Program-made: the position numbers and the translations under genes | Source: Polytrichum commune | Lineage: Eukaryota > Streptophyta > Polytrichopsida > Polytrichales > Polytrichaceae | NCBI GenBank assembly: GCA_950295325.1 | Contig: OX485803.1 | Span: 32,302,001 to 32,366,000, forward strand | Reading direction: 5' to 3' | Length of the DNA: 64,000 nt | The notes under the pieces: generated by a model | The model's input: only the letters and a program-made list of their open reading frames with translations | Told to the model about the DNA's origin: nothing | Database searches by the model: none | Shown: positions 1 to 10,725 of the stretch, piece after piece | Layout of the letters: each line of letters opens with the position of its first letter | Numbering within the stretch: position 1 is the stretch's first letter

Positions 1-297
1 CGGCTTGGCTGGGCTGTCAAGGGGGCTCATGGGGCCCTGCCGCGGTGGCAAATTCTAGGGCTTATTTTATTTCTTCTAGTGTATATTCCTCCTCCTTGCA
101 TGGGCAAACCCTATTTTTTTGTTTGGTTTGTGCCTTGACATTCACCTAACTTTGTTCACATTTTTGGACGTTCTCTTGCAGTGGCATGTTTAGGGAGCCG
201 TACATGCATCCACCCATACACTATAAAGATGTCTCTATTTTTGGCATCGAGCACCTGAGGCCGAACCGGTGCTTTTATACGATGAATATGATGATTA
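1..297. other. unassigned intergenic DNA
   Basis: No open reading frame or repeat is recognised here. The stretch is mixed in base composition and ends at the TTA that flanks the first MITE. Confidence 0.5.
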
Positions 298-763
298 GGG
301 CCACTTCACACACGAGCCAAGAGCCGTGACCATGAAGTTGTGAGAGCCCAAAAGAAAAGTGTCCAAAGGCCGTCCCAAGACCACCTCCAAATTCATGTTA
401 GTGTGGTCACGGACCCTCAAGTGTAGTGTGAAGTTATGTGTAACCGGGCCCTGAACCAGACACTATTTCAATGAATTTCTATTCATGCGGGTCTTCACAC
501 ATGATAAAATAGAATAAGCCAACGGTTGTGAGCATTCGGAGTGCCATGGTCTCCCGGTTTTGGGGTAGGCCTACCTCCAAGAGGTGGTTTTTGAAAATAA
601 TTCAAGTGACCATGAAACATGATCCATTTGATGCCATGTAGGAATCCATGTAGACTTTACATCCATCTTGCATTCACATACTATGTTGGTCCCTCAAGCG
701 TAGTGTGAAGCAAACTTGGGCCAACTTCACCTTGTCCACCAATGAGAGTGCTTGAAGTGGCCC
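298..763 (+). mobile_element. MITE, family A (Harbinger-like), copy A1
   Basis: The element begins GGGCCACTTCA and ends TGAAGTGGCCC, an 11-base terminal inverted repeat. It is flanked on both sides by TTA (295-297 and 764-766), the target duplication typical of PIF/Harbinger Tourist-type elements. A reverse-complement copy of the whole body lies at about 36186-36686, and a copy of the other end lies at about 49590-49652. Comparison with those copies suggests the right end here is shortened, because the longer copies carry a terminal inverted repeat of about 36 bases. No coding capacity is seen, so the element is non-autonomous. Confidence 0.75.
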
Positions 764-891
764 TTAGTAAACAGGGACCAGTGCCTGGGAAGCTTTTGAG
801 CATAGTCGGTCAAGATCCTAGTGATTCTAAATACATGTTGGCGTCTTCCGGTTTTGCTTTCATTCATTTGGGGTATATTCTATGGATTCCT

Positions 892-1093
892 CTAAAATGA
901 TCAGTAATTCTCCTGAAATCTCCAACTTCAACCGGTTATTTCTCAAACTCAACCGGTTCATCTGTAACTAACCACCGGTTCTCCCCGGACGTAGGCAGGG
1001 ACAACCGACCCTCTAGTTACAGATGAACCGGTTGTGCTTAAGAAACAACCGGTTGAAGTTGGAGACTTCAAGAGGATTACTGATCATTTTAGA
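892..1093. repeat. large hairpin (foldback) with about 80-base arms
   Basis: The arm 892-970 is the near-perfect reverse complement of 1014-1093, with a loop of about 43 bases. Both arms contain AACCGGTT blocks. The hairpin lies inside the left end of the 851-3280 element and could fold strongly if transcribed. Confidence 0.8.
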
Positions 1094-2919
1094 TCTAGGA
1101 TGTTGACCGCTTTATGTCCAAAAAATCTTCCAGGGACAAATGTTTATGTATTAGATAACTGGTCGAGCTACGGAGTGACAAGTCAGCTATCGGGCATAAC
1201 CCTCTCTTTCAAATTAGATTGAGACCCTTCCATTGTGGAGATCTACGGCTTCCTTAAAGAGTGAGTGTTGCAAGGGGTTATGGCTTTTGACCACCCTCAA
1301 TCTTTCCAATTATTTTACGCCACACAATGGCAAGAAAAGTGATAGGAGAGGGTTATGTACGTGACAAGTGTAGGTGAAGGAACCCATGGAGGTCCGTCCC
1401 TCAATAGGCACCATGGTATATTAGGCACGATGATCCATGCTTCCATAAAGACCTAGCAACAATTATGCCGAATGATTGCGGGTAGTTCTTGGATGGAATT
1501 GCCCAAATCATTAAACGCAAAGGGCCTTCCGTTTTCAAAAACCCCTTTCAAAGGCGGTGGACTTAGTCTCAATTGTTCATAATGTCCAATCTTCGGCCGG
1601 TGGTGGACTTTTTACAGGCAGTGAGACCCTTGGTAGGGGGCATTGCCAGAATGTGGGCCAAGTTCTCAGCTCTCTCTTGTGGGAGTCCTTGATCATGTAA
1701 TGCCACAGGGGGGTGCACTCATTGTTAGAACCAGGAACCACATGTGTGAATGACCCTGAAATTAATACCCTTTTATACAAGATTCTCTCTCTCTTAAAAA
1801 TGATATACATACAATATGTAGCCAGGGAATCCCCTCGAATACATACACAAGTGAGAAATGAATAAATCCTATAGACCCCAATCATACATATATGCCAAAA
1901 AAATCATATGGCTAAAATACTCTTAGTAAGACATATTTACTTATCGTTGATGAAATCATTTAACACTTGTTCATCCATTGGATGTAACTCATACAAAAAA
2001 TAAATCATTATAGCTAATGCAATAATGGCTTCTAACTTGACCATCAAATCATTTGTCAAATCATAGGTCCACATTGACCCATTTCTTATTTTGATACTAT
2101 CATAACCTTATTTCCATATTGGAAGGCCGGTTCCAAGGGTCGATTAGTTCTTGATACTCAATCCACATGTTGCCAATTTTGCAATGCATCCTACAGACCC
2201 TTCCCAAATACCAAGTCTTGGCGGTCAATGTTTTAGCTTACTTGTGTTTTTATCCTTCTTTTCTTCACTTCTTCAACTACTGCTTGAGAGACAAACAATA
2301 CCACGATAATCACATCTCAATTTCAATGAGTAATCATTATGCCCAGCTCTAAATAGTCAAACTTTCGGTTTGATATACAACATACCGTACTTGATTCTAG
2401 TGAACTTGTCCTTGGACAAAGTGGGATTACCACTTCAACTCACATAGTGGATGAAATATTCATTTGGACCTCTTGTAGATCACCCACTTCATTATAATTG
2501 ACTATGGGCCTAAAGGTAGAAATACAACTAGGAATATATGAATAATATGCCTAGTATATTTACAAAGCTAGATCAAATAATACCCATACCTTATATGTAT
2601 TTTGTAACCCATTTTTTGCACCCACGTGGGTCAATATTTTTAGCAACGAGTGCTCCCCTAAGTATAATGTCCACTATCACAAACCTCACCTATTACTTGT
2701 GCATGTATTCTAGAATCATCGTCAACTTCTTTGTCATATCAGACAGCCGAGCTCTTTTAGTGATCAAATTGATCCAACTTTGAGTTTGGGGTTTATGCAC
2801 TCATAAGCAATGAATGGGGTGAAGTTGTGTGTATGTTTGACAAATCTCATTTGACGCTCAACTTCAAAATCCGAAGTGTTATGTGACGTTTTCCAAAAAA
2901 AAAATTTAAAAAAAAAAAA

Positions 2920-3150
2920 ATGTCAATTGACATCTGCATTTTTTTCCTAAAATGTCACCTCTATGCCATCTGCTTCGTAGTACATGTCATTTCAATTTCT
3001 AACGTGTCAATTGACATGTCATTTTTTTCTTTCACAAGTCACACTTCATGTCAAATTCTAGATTGTGCGTGTGAATTGACGTGCTTTTTTTGTTGGTGCA
3101 AGTTTTTGCATGTCAAATGACAAAAACTTGCAAAAACTTTGTCAAAAATG
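2920..3150 (+). repeat. degenerate short tandem repeat with GTCAATTGACATG core
   Basis: Several imperfect units carry GTCAATTGAC or ATGTCATTT followed by T-rich runs. The stretch ends in a 10-base-stem hairpin (CAAGTTTTTG/CAAAAACTTG, 3100-3131). It has no coding content. Confidence 0.5.
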
Positions 3151-3280
3151 CACATTCCTGGAGAACTGACCACTAGTTATAGATGACCAATGGCAGTTCA
3201 AGATTCTAGGAAAATTACCAAGCGTTATAGAGGAATCTATGGAATATACCTCAATTAGTAAAGAAAAACCAAAAGATCAC

Positions 3281-3907
3281 AACATGTACCAGGTTGGACT
3301 TGGATTGTGATTGATTGTGACTAATTATGATTGATTGTGCTCAAAAATCTCCCCAAACACCACTCAAAAGTTTGTCTTCATTGCTTGGCTTGCAATTGTA
3401 AGAAAGCCAACCTAGCTTATATTGAAGAGGGGGATTATCATATATGAGCGTATCTCCCATCCACACAACATTATTCAACTAATATCAATTGTTCCATTCT
3501 AATAATATTTAATGCTTCACCTAGACCTCACTTGGTTTTCAAGCTAAGTCTACTTACTGACAAACATCCATAAGGTGTAATTCTAACATCTTACTTAACA
3601 TTTCCCAATTGCACCCAACCTGGTCACTCAATTGAATAATGTTATGCATCCAACACAAAACTTGACCCCCTATAGATTTGTTGTCAATTCACCTTAAATG
3701 ACCGCGAATACACTAATCTAGAATCTTTAAAGCTAATTCCAATTTCGAATCAACTACAAAAAGCAACATCAAAATTGCATGCTAATTCAAGGCTTTAATG
3801 TTGGATGAATGAGAGGTATGCTCATATACGATAACTCCCCCTCTCCACTCATATTACACATGCATCAACCTATTAACTGACTATGACAAATTATGTATAC
3901 ATGGATA
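3281..3907. other. intergenic, nothing recognised
   Basis: AT-rich sequence without a supported gene or repeat. No reading frame resembles a known protein. Confidence 0.5.
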
Positions 3908-4184
3908 CTACACTAAATAGTCCTACTGCTATGGGCCACAGTAATTCTCAAGAGCCACAAGCTTATTCATAATAAGACTCAACGTAGGCTACACATTGAT
4001 TGTTTTTCCTAGATAATTATTGTGGGTGATTATTTTACCATGTGCTACTTATGTCCTATTACAAATGTTTAATGTGTTGGTCAAAATTCTTCATGAAGAC
4101 TTAAGGGGGAAGACTCAAGGTCTTGGACCCACAATAATTATTTTCAAACTCATTTTCCACCCACACTAATAGGACTATTTAGTC
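3908..4184. mobile_element. probable MITE remnant with ACTAAATAGTCCTA ends
   Basis: The left end contains ACTAAATAGTCCTA and the right end contains TAGGACTATTTAGT, a 14-base inverted repeat. The interior shows no coding capacity. Its ends resemble the CACTAAAT-ended elements elsewhere in the window, but the body is different. Confidence 0.45.
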
Positions 4185-6022
4185 ATGAATAATATGTGGG
4201 CCGAGAGGGAATTCTTGCATACATGCATACCTCATTCGCGCAACATAAAACAATGAGCCCACAACTTAAGTTTACAGCTAATATATCTCAAATACATTCA
4301 ACTGTACTAATTCAAGGTGCTTATAACTAAATTAAGTGGAGTGTGAAGACAATTTTGAAAGGTAACCTCTGGATTGCATCCTATTTCGGGGTTTTTGTAT
4401 GTCGGATGAAAGGCACACTCACAACAAAATATCCATTCTAAGTTCAAATGTTCACACAATTGGCCTCCTATATCTTGTGCGTCTCAACCCCGATCTTTAA
4501 ACTTGAAATAATAAATTGTGTGGTTGCAACTGCTAAGTAGATAAGACAATTCACAATTCAATCAACAGTCAAAATTGCTTTCGGACTCCAAAGGTTAAAG
4601 GGTGTTTGAATTCACAGCCTCGATTGTTGGGTGTGTGGTGTCACTCAGTTCATTTTAATGTTCTCCAACTTCTCCCAATTAGATTTACACAACAAAATTT
4701 GTGTTGCATGAGCAAATCTACGACAAGGCATCAACAAAAATCAGATTGGAAATCAAACCTCCCTTGATTTAATTGAGGTTGTTAGAAATTACATGTTTGT
4801 TGACTCTTTAACTGAATACATAGGTCCTTTCAATTGTGGCCACTTCTGAGTGTGAAATAATTAGCCACTTTTTGAAGACAGGAGTACAATATCCTTTAAA
4901 AATGTGTCTTTACTGTGTTTATTGTTCAATCCTCACCAAACCACACATCAATCAAATGTAGATGTCCGATAAAGAAAAGTAACAGAATAACACCTGCATA
5001 CCTTAACTCCCTCTCACCACCCATGATGACTGCCCTTTATGGCATTCTCTTACTTTCAGAGACAGATTAAAATACATTCAGTTGACAGTTTATTGTTTCC
5101 ATTGTTTGGCAAGAATTTGCAAATCACAAATAGTCACAAATCACAAATTTGTAAGAAAAAATGAGGGAACAGCTACACAGACAATAATGTACCATCAACA
5201 GCACTGCGACAATTAACAAAGTGAGTGCAAAAGTAAAAGAATGTATCTGCATTAAGAGAATTGGAACAATTTACCTTCATGTCCTAGTCTTCGTGGGACT
5301 CCAGGAACTCGATGCAGATAAGGGACCACAAATGGGGCAGATTTTGATACCCACGTGGTTGATGTCCCAGCCCCAGCTCCTAAGTACGATGTGGTGGATC
5401 ATCACCAGTATTGTTCTCTATACATCCTATGAAAGGCCAGCTTTGTGGAAGAGTAGGACCATGCCGATGGGAAGTGGTGCTAACTGATTCTAAAGAGGCT
5501 ATTCTCCTCTTCCTCCTCAAAAAATCTATAAAAATAGCCAGACTTGTCTTGAGATCGACTGACCCTTGTAAGTACACTGCAAAGTGAAGAATGTTACAAA
5601 TTGTGATGGCTAACATGTTGTCAATATGACCACCTCTGCTCGCACAGACTGAAGCCGCCTGGATTAATTACTGAGACTCAAAAAAGATGGCATCTCAAAC
5701 CTGCATATAAACAACAGTCTGCACTGGTTATTATTGGCCTGTCACAAACTCACCATCAGGAAAACACTAAAGAGTCTGACAACCTGAACTTCACTGTTTT
5801 AAGCTACAATATGCTTGGAACTATCTAGTCAAACGTGCACCTCCACAAGTCATGAAACCCCACCTGCTAAAGAAATTATATAAAAAAACAAATAGAACAA
5901 ATGTTTGACAACAAAATGAGATCAGAAAAAGCATTTGTAGATCAACATGAACTATTTACAGAATAGAGAGAGATTCTTTGAAAACCCTTTAAACCACTAC
6001 TGATATGGTTCCTAGATTCTTA
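4185..6022. other. intergenic DNA and 3' flank of ISWI
   Basis: No supported gene. About 4920-5040 resembles the end of repeat family G (a CCACTCAAAT...AAGAAAAGTAAC-like tract). The last several hundred bases before 6022 are the likely 3' untranslated region and terminator zone of the minus-strand ISWI gene, but no poly(A) signal can be assigned with confidence. Confidence 0.4.
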
Positions 6023-9000
6023 TTATGCCCATAACTTCTTGGAGGATATAGTAGTTGCACTCGCCTGCTTGCGCTTCTTAGAGCCACTGGTGTTGCCGTC
6101 TCTTTCTTCGATACCTGGTGAAGTTCCCCACATCCTCCTCCCTGGAGAAGGACTCGTTTTGTTGATCTTTTTCTGGTCTTTGCGAGCCTGCCTCTCCCGC
6201 TGATCGAGCTCCTGATTCTCTCTCTCAACTAGACGAATGAGTGTGTCACACCTTCTGGCAAGCTCAGATGGTGTCCGTGACTTCACAAACCAATCAAACC
6301 GAAATACAGGTGAGGCATGAACTGCCGCCTTCAGCTCCTCCCAATTCCCATAACCCAATCTGTGTACACAGCAGAGTAAGAACCGGTCACACTCTTCACT
6401 GTAGAGCTTTCCTTTGTTCTGCCCGTACTGAACCTTGAGCTCCAGCCATGGGTTCCGATATCGATCCAACTTCTTGCTGACTGATTTCATAATCTCATCC
6501 TTGCGAGAAATACGTGCTTCACCCCTTTCTATATTCTTGATAATCCTCTCATGATCGTTCAAGGTGCTGTAGCGGCTCCAAAATACTTTAGAATACCTTT
6601 CTACCTCTTCCTCTGTTTTTCCTTCAATTTCACTGGCAATGCTTTTCAGATCATTGCGCCCATACTTTTCACAAGCCCGAACAAATGCCACAAAATCACG
6701 ACGAGCCCAGGACTGAAAACCCTCCTGAAGCAGCTGCTCTTTCTCCTCCATTTCTTTTTCAGTTAAGCCCTCCTCCACATCTTCAATGATTCTCACATCT
6801 TCTCCTGTTCCTGCAGCTTTAGCTTGCAAAAGGCACTTCACTTCCTTCTCAAAAAGCTCTGTAAGTCTCTGAGTATTAAAAAACTGAAAATCATGCAGTT
6901 GTGGCATCCGAGGAATTCGTGGTTCACGAGGTTTAGGGGCAGGTCCTGCCCGCATGGCCTGCTTAAAATAATCGGACTCTGAGTAATTCCGCTTCCGCTC
7001 CCGTCTCGATGGCTCAGTCCAGTTATCAGCAATAATTTTCTTGAAGTCATCTTTGCCTTCACCTTTCTCGTCCTTCTCATCAAAATCATAAAGACCTGCA
7101 GTATCATCCATTTTGAACTTGATGGCATCATCTGTGAATTTCTTCATTTTTGCATCCAGTTCTGCCGTTGCTTCTTCTCCTTTCGCAATAATCCGATCAA
7201 TATCTTCATCAGTGATAGTGCTATTGTTGGAACTGAACACCTTCTCGGCACCATAACGGACCATCTGCAACAGCTCATCTTTGTTGACTGCTTTCTGCTC
7301 AGCCAAACGACCTTGCTGAATGACAAGAGCATCCAGCGCCAACTTCTTGTAGGCCCGCTCAATCACCTTCTCCTCAATTGTGAACTCAGTGCAGAATCTG
7401 AACACTTGGACTTCTTTCTTTTGGCCAATACGATGAGCACGATCCTGGGCCTGAAGATCAACTTGCGGATTCCAGTCACTGTCATAAAGAACAACAATGT
7501 CGGCTGTAGCCAGATTGATACCCAAACCTCCAGCACGTGTAGAAAGAAGGAAACAGAACTTCTCGCTATTGGGTGCATTGAATTGATCAATTGCACTTTC
7601 CCGATCTTCACCTCCAGTGTTACCATCAATGCGACAGTACTGGTACGATCTATACTGGCAATAATCCTCAAGGATGTCTAACAGCCGGGTCATCTGGGAG
7701 AAAATCAGAACTCGAGACTGTCGTTGCTTCAGCTTGGGTAGCAGTTTGTCCAGAAGAACCATCTTCCCTGCTGTCTCAACCAGATGCTCACCAGTTGTGT
7801 AGGGTGGACCTGGTTCAGCACCTTGGAAAAGATAAGGATGGTTACAGCACTTCCGCAATTGCATGGCAATGTTGAGGAGCCTCTTCCGTTCTCCCCCTGT
7901 ATTAACAGCGTCCATGTCCTTCTGCAAGAGCGCTCGGTAGTACTGTTTTTGAAGTTGCGACATTCCCACCTTCAATATGGTTTCCTTTTTGGGTGGCAAA
8001 CCCCTCTCAACATCCGACTTTAGTCGTCGAAGTAAGAATGGCCGTAGGACCTTGTGCAGTTGCTGGACAACTTCATGTTGATCATTGTCACCGGAGATCT
8101 GGAACCACTCATCAAAAGTTTCTGCTGAACTGAAAATCTCTGGAAGAAGAAAGTTCAATAGAGCCCAGAGCTCATGAAGATTATTTTGGAGAGGAGTTCC
8201 TGTGATCAGAAGCCGATAGTTGGTGGAGAATAACCTCATGGTCTTCGCAAGAATGGACGACTCGTTCTTGATACGGTGTGCTTCATCGATGATGATATAA
8301 CGCCAGCTGAACTTTCGAAGTGCAGTTCTCTCCTTAATAGCCATTTCAAAACTGGTCACACAAATGTCAAATTTTCCTGCAACAAGTAGATTATCTCGCT
8401 GGTGTGTCCTTTCATCCTGGTTACCATGAAACTTGAATGGCCTCAGGACTGGGCAAAACCTGCGGATCTCATTCATCCAGTTGCCAAGGGTCGACTTAGG
8501 AGCAACCACCATGTGTGGCCCAGATATGCCACAGAATTCATGCAAGTACGCAAGCAGAGAAATGGTCTGCAATGTCTTTCCAAGCCCCATCTCATCAGCC
8601 AGAATGCCATTCACACCATTCTCATACAAACGAATGAGCCAATTCAGCCCTGCAAGCTGGTAGTCACGCATCTTGCCCTGAATGACTGAAGGCTGGACAA
8701 GCAGACGTGTGCCCCGTGCTGCATTTGTATCCTCCTCTTCCTGAAGGTACTCCTTGTCCTCCTCCTCTTCAGTGAGCTTCCCACCGTGTCGCCCTTTCGA
8801 AGGCTTCTTGGCAGCGTTTTTGGCAGCCTGTGGCCCGTTTGCAAAATGTGCAAAAATTTCTGTCTGCTGCAGGAGAAATTTCAGCCGCCCCTTTGCTTTC
8901 GTGTTCATGTCCAAGTCCACCAACTTGTTCTGCTCCGCCAGGAAGTGCTCCACTTCCTGCTTCTTCCGCTTCTTCAACTCATGTAGCCTCTGTCTCTCCC

Positions 9001-9247
9001 GCCGCGCTATGTCCTTTTTCGTATTCCCCCCTTGGGCTCCTCCCTCATCCGCCGCCTCCTCACTTTCATCATCATCGGACCCCTCTTCTCCCATCTGCAC
9101 ATCCTCGTCTGCCCCTTCTGCCTCTGCCGCAGCTTCCTCTATCGCGGCTATCTCCTCCGGATCCTCCTCCTCTTCCCCATTCTCCACCCCACCTCTCTCT
9201 TCCTCAAACTCCTCCTTCGCAGACCCTCCTCGCCTCCCTCCCGCCAT
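6023..9247 (-). CDS. ISWI chromatin-remodelling ATPase (CHR11/CHR17-like), intronless
   Basis: This is a nuclear SNF2-family ATPase that slides and spaces nucleosomes. The 1074-residue frame is complete and close in length to Arabidopsis CHR11. Seen in order: an acidic N-terminus (about 1-70); an AutoN-like segment near 118-136; the helicase N lobe with DEMGLGKT (218-225), DEAH (321-324) and TGTPLQNN (349-356); the C lobe with STRAGGLGINLA (569-580) and RAHRIGQ (603-609); a HAND region (about 740-830); SANT (about 843-895); SLIDE (about 945-1005); and a basic tail with KKRK. All catalytic motifs are intact. The start at 9247 is the ATG that opens the acidic N-terminus. The gene has no intron, whereas its angiosperm relatives have many, so it may be an expressed retrocopy or an ancestral loss. 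The upstream region is a tandem repeat that includes the start context. The family assignment is near certain; whether it corresponds to CHR11 or CHR17 cannot be decided. Confidence 0.97.
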   Translation of the reverse strand: MAGGRRGGSAKEEFEEERGGVENGEEEEDPEEIAAIEEAAAEAEGADEDVQMGEEGSDDDESEEAADEGGAQGGNTKKDIARRERQRLHELKKRKKQEVEHFLAEQNKLVDLDMNTKAKGRLKFLLQQTEIFAHFANGPQAAKNAAKKPSKGRHGGKLTEEEEDKEYLQEEEDTNAARGTRLLVQPSVIQGKMRDYQLAGLNWLIRLYENGVNGILADEMGLGKTLQTISLLAYLHEFCGISGPHMVVAPKSTLGNWMNEIRRFCPVLRPFKFHGNQDERTHQRDNLLVAGKFDICVTSFEMAIKERTALRKFSWRYIIIDEAHRIKNESSILAKTMRLFSTNYRLLITGTPLQNNLHELWALLNFLLPEIFSSAETFDEWFQISGDNDQHEVVQQLHKVLRPFLLRRLKSDVERGLPPKKETILKVGMSQLQKQYYRALLQKDMDAVNTGGERKRLLNIAMQLRKCCNHPYLFQGAEPGPPYTTGEHLVETAGKMVLLDKLLPKLKQRQSRVLIFSQMTRLLDILEDYCQYRSYQYCRIDGNTGGEDRESAIDQFNAPNSEKFCFLLSTRAGGLGINLATADIVVLYDSDWNPQVDLQAQDRAHRIGQKKEVQVFRFCTEFTIEEKVIERAYKKLALDALVIQQGRLAEQKAVNKDELLQMVRYGAEKVFSSNNSTITDEDIDRIIAKGEEATAELDAKMKKFTDDAIKFKMDDTAGLYDFDEKDEKGEGKDDFKKIIADNWTEPSRRERKRNYSESDYFKQAMRAGPAPKPREPRIPRMPQLHDFQFFNTQRLTELFEKEVKCLLQAKAAGTGEDVRIIEDVEEGLTEKEMEEKEQLLQEGFQSWARRDFVAFVRACEKYGRNDLKSIASEIEGKTEEEVERYSKVFWSRYSTLNDHERIIKNIERGEARISRKDEIMKSVSKKLDRYRNPWLELKVQYGQNKGKLYSEECDRFLLCCVHRLGYGNWEELKAAVHASPVFRFDWFVKSRTPSELARRCDTLIRLVERENQELDQRERQARKDQKKINKTSPSPGRRMWGTSPGIEERDGNTSGSKKRKQASATTISSKKLWA

Positions 9248-9830
9248 CTCTCAATTCTCCACCCTAACCCTACCTCGCGAGGTTATCCTACACCCTTCCA
9301 CAAACACACACACAACCTCTCCTAAGAAACTTTACAAAATGCACAAATGAACAAATGCACAACGCACACCAGTTACCACCGCTTCTCCACTCACACACAA
9401 AGAGGACCACACCACATCACAACATCAACAATCGTCCTCGCCGCCATTTCTCAAATTCTCCCCCCAACCCTCGAGGGTTTACCCTGCCCTAGCCCTTCCA
9501 CAAACACACATAACCTCTCTTAAACAAACTTACAAAATGCACAAATGCCCAAAACTCAACGTTCTCCACAGCTTCATCACTCACACATACAGCTTCACCA
9601 CAACGCATCACAACAACAAAAATCATTTTCGTTGCCACCTCTCAGGTCTCCCCCTAACCCTCGAGGGTCTATCCTTCCCACAAACACACACCACCTCTCC
9701 TAAACAAATTTTCAAAATGCACAAATGCACAGCACTCACCGGTTTCACCGCTGCTCCAATTTTCCAAGCTTCTCACCACTCACACGTACGGAGCACCACA
9801 ACGCAACCCAACAACAATCATCCTCGCCTC
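9243..9830 (-). repeat. three tandem copies (about 191-200 bp) over the ISWI start and leader
   Basis: Units begin at about 9243, 9443 and 9634. Each carries a CCCTAACCCT/CGAGGGTT block, the string AAATGCACAAATG, and a run of CAACAACAATC. The first unit holds the real ISWI start codon. The second keeps an equivalent ATGGCGGCG context 200 bases upstream. In the third that ATG has been lost. Confidence 0.8.
9391..9447 (-). other. upstream ORF (18 codons) from the duplicated ISWI start context
   Basis: The duplicated start region opens with ATGGCGGCGAGG and encodes MAARTIVDVVMWCGPLCV, then TGA. It ends about 140 bases before the true ISWI ATG. If the transcript begins upstream of 9447, scanning ribosomes would meet this ORF first. 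Whether it lies in the mRNA is not shown by the sequence. Confidence 0.45.
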
Positions 9831-10283
9831 CTACTCCATAACTCGCCAAAGAACTCCCTCCCAGAAGATTTTTCACATTCGCCTTGCAGCAGCACAGAAT
9901 TCCAAGCACTCCCTGTTGTCGGCCGTTGCACCGAGACCAACCTGTGAATGCGAGCGAGATGTCGGGGCGGGCGCGGAGACGAAGCGAGGCGAGGGCGTGA
10001 AGCAACCCTCGAGCTCTTGCAACCCCAACGCACAAAAGATCGCACGCCCGCGTGGGCGCCAAGCCCTAACGAGAGGGGACCACCGACTTCGTTCGTCGCC
10101 CGCTTCCCGCCCCTTTCTTGGACGTCGTCGGCTTTTTGGACGAAACGGAGGCGCCCCACGGCACTATGTTGCAAGCAGAATTGGGTTTTGCACATTTCGG
10201 CCCGCTGCCCGAGATGAAACAAAATACTCTGGATGAGAATCAGTGCCGCGGATGAAACCGTGATCTCACAGGCACCAAAGGAA
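9831..10283 (-). promoter_or_regulatory. GC-rich upstream region of ISWI, probable promoter
   Basis: About 9930-10230 is clearly richer in G, C and CpG than the AT-rich surroundings and lies directly upstream of the tandem repeat. Several reading frames are open in it on both strands, which is expected for GC-rich DNA. None resembles a protein. The promoter role is inferred from position and composition. Confidence 0.4.
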
Positions 10284-10725
10284 CTATACTAAACACTGTT
10301 GTCATATTTAGTGGCACCAACTCTATTTGTCTTGCTCAACATAGGCCTGTGTAGTGCCACTAACACTAAATGAAAACCTAGCATGATTTGTCATTCCTTG
10401 TGAAGAATTTGGGGCATTGTAGATCAACAATATTGCAACTATTGTCATTTACTAAGTGGTTTTTTATCCAAACTCTAATCATCCATGACAATATTTCAAT
10501 ACAAAAATGTTAGGATGCAAAATCAGTAGTACCAAAAATACAGATATAACGTGACTTTACATATAATATACCAAAACTTTATGCCAATAATTGACACATG
10601 CATCATCCAAATTTTAGGCGTTCGTGATAGCCCTTGTAAACTTATTCATAACAAGTGTCAATCAAAAAACTACCACAATGACATCAAATACCATATGACA
10701 CCTAAATACAACATTTGTTGTACTA
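10284..10725 (+). mobile_element. MITE family C, copy C1
   Basis: The body matches C2 (17238-17614) and C4 (53552-53937) throughout: an initial block ending ATTTAGTG, a TGTCATTCCTTGT block, a CCATGACAATATTTCA block and a terminal CCATATGACAC block. The termini are decayed (CTATACTAAAC instead of CTACACTAAAT). No coding capacity is seen. Confidence 0.7.

Larger units (their letters stand above)
851..3280. mobile_element. element of about 2.4 kb bounded by long diverged inverted repeats
   Basis: The left end (about 851-993) and the right end (about 3163-3280, reversed) are similar over roughly 120 bases. They share the motif GGGGTATATTCTATGGATTCCTCT with small changes and, further in, the CATCTGTAACTA block. 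The interior has no convincing transposase reading frame. Related sequence recurs at 35784-35985. The structure resembles a foldback or long-TIR DNA transposon; the superfamily is unknown and no target duplication is clear. Confidence 0.5.

Noticed and set aside
3100-3131. Terminal hairpin that could mark a Helitron 3' end
   Set aside because: No CTRR follows the hairpin and no 5' TC end or Rep/helicase sequence was found.
8754-9350. Long plus-strand open frames opposite the ISWI N-terminus
   Set aside because: They mirror the acidic, GC-rich ISWI coding sequence on the other strand and translate to low-complexity Ser/Pro-rich peptides.
9916-10236. Overlapping open frames on both strands in the GC-rich block
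   Set aside because: Open in several frames because stops are rare in GC-rich DNA; no family resemblance and no conserved motif.
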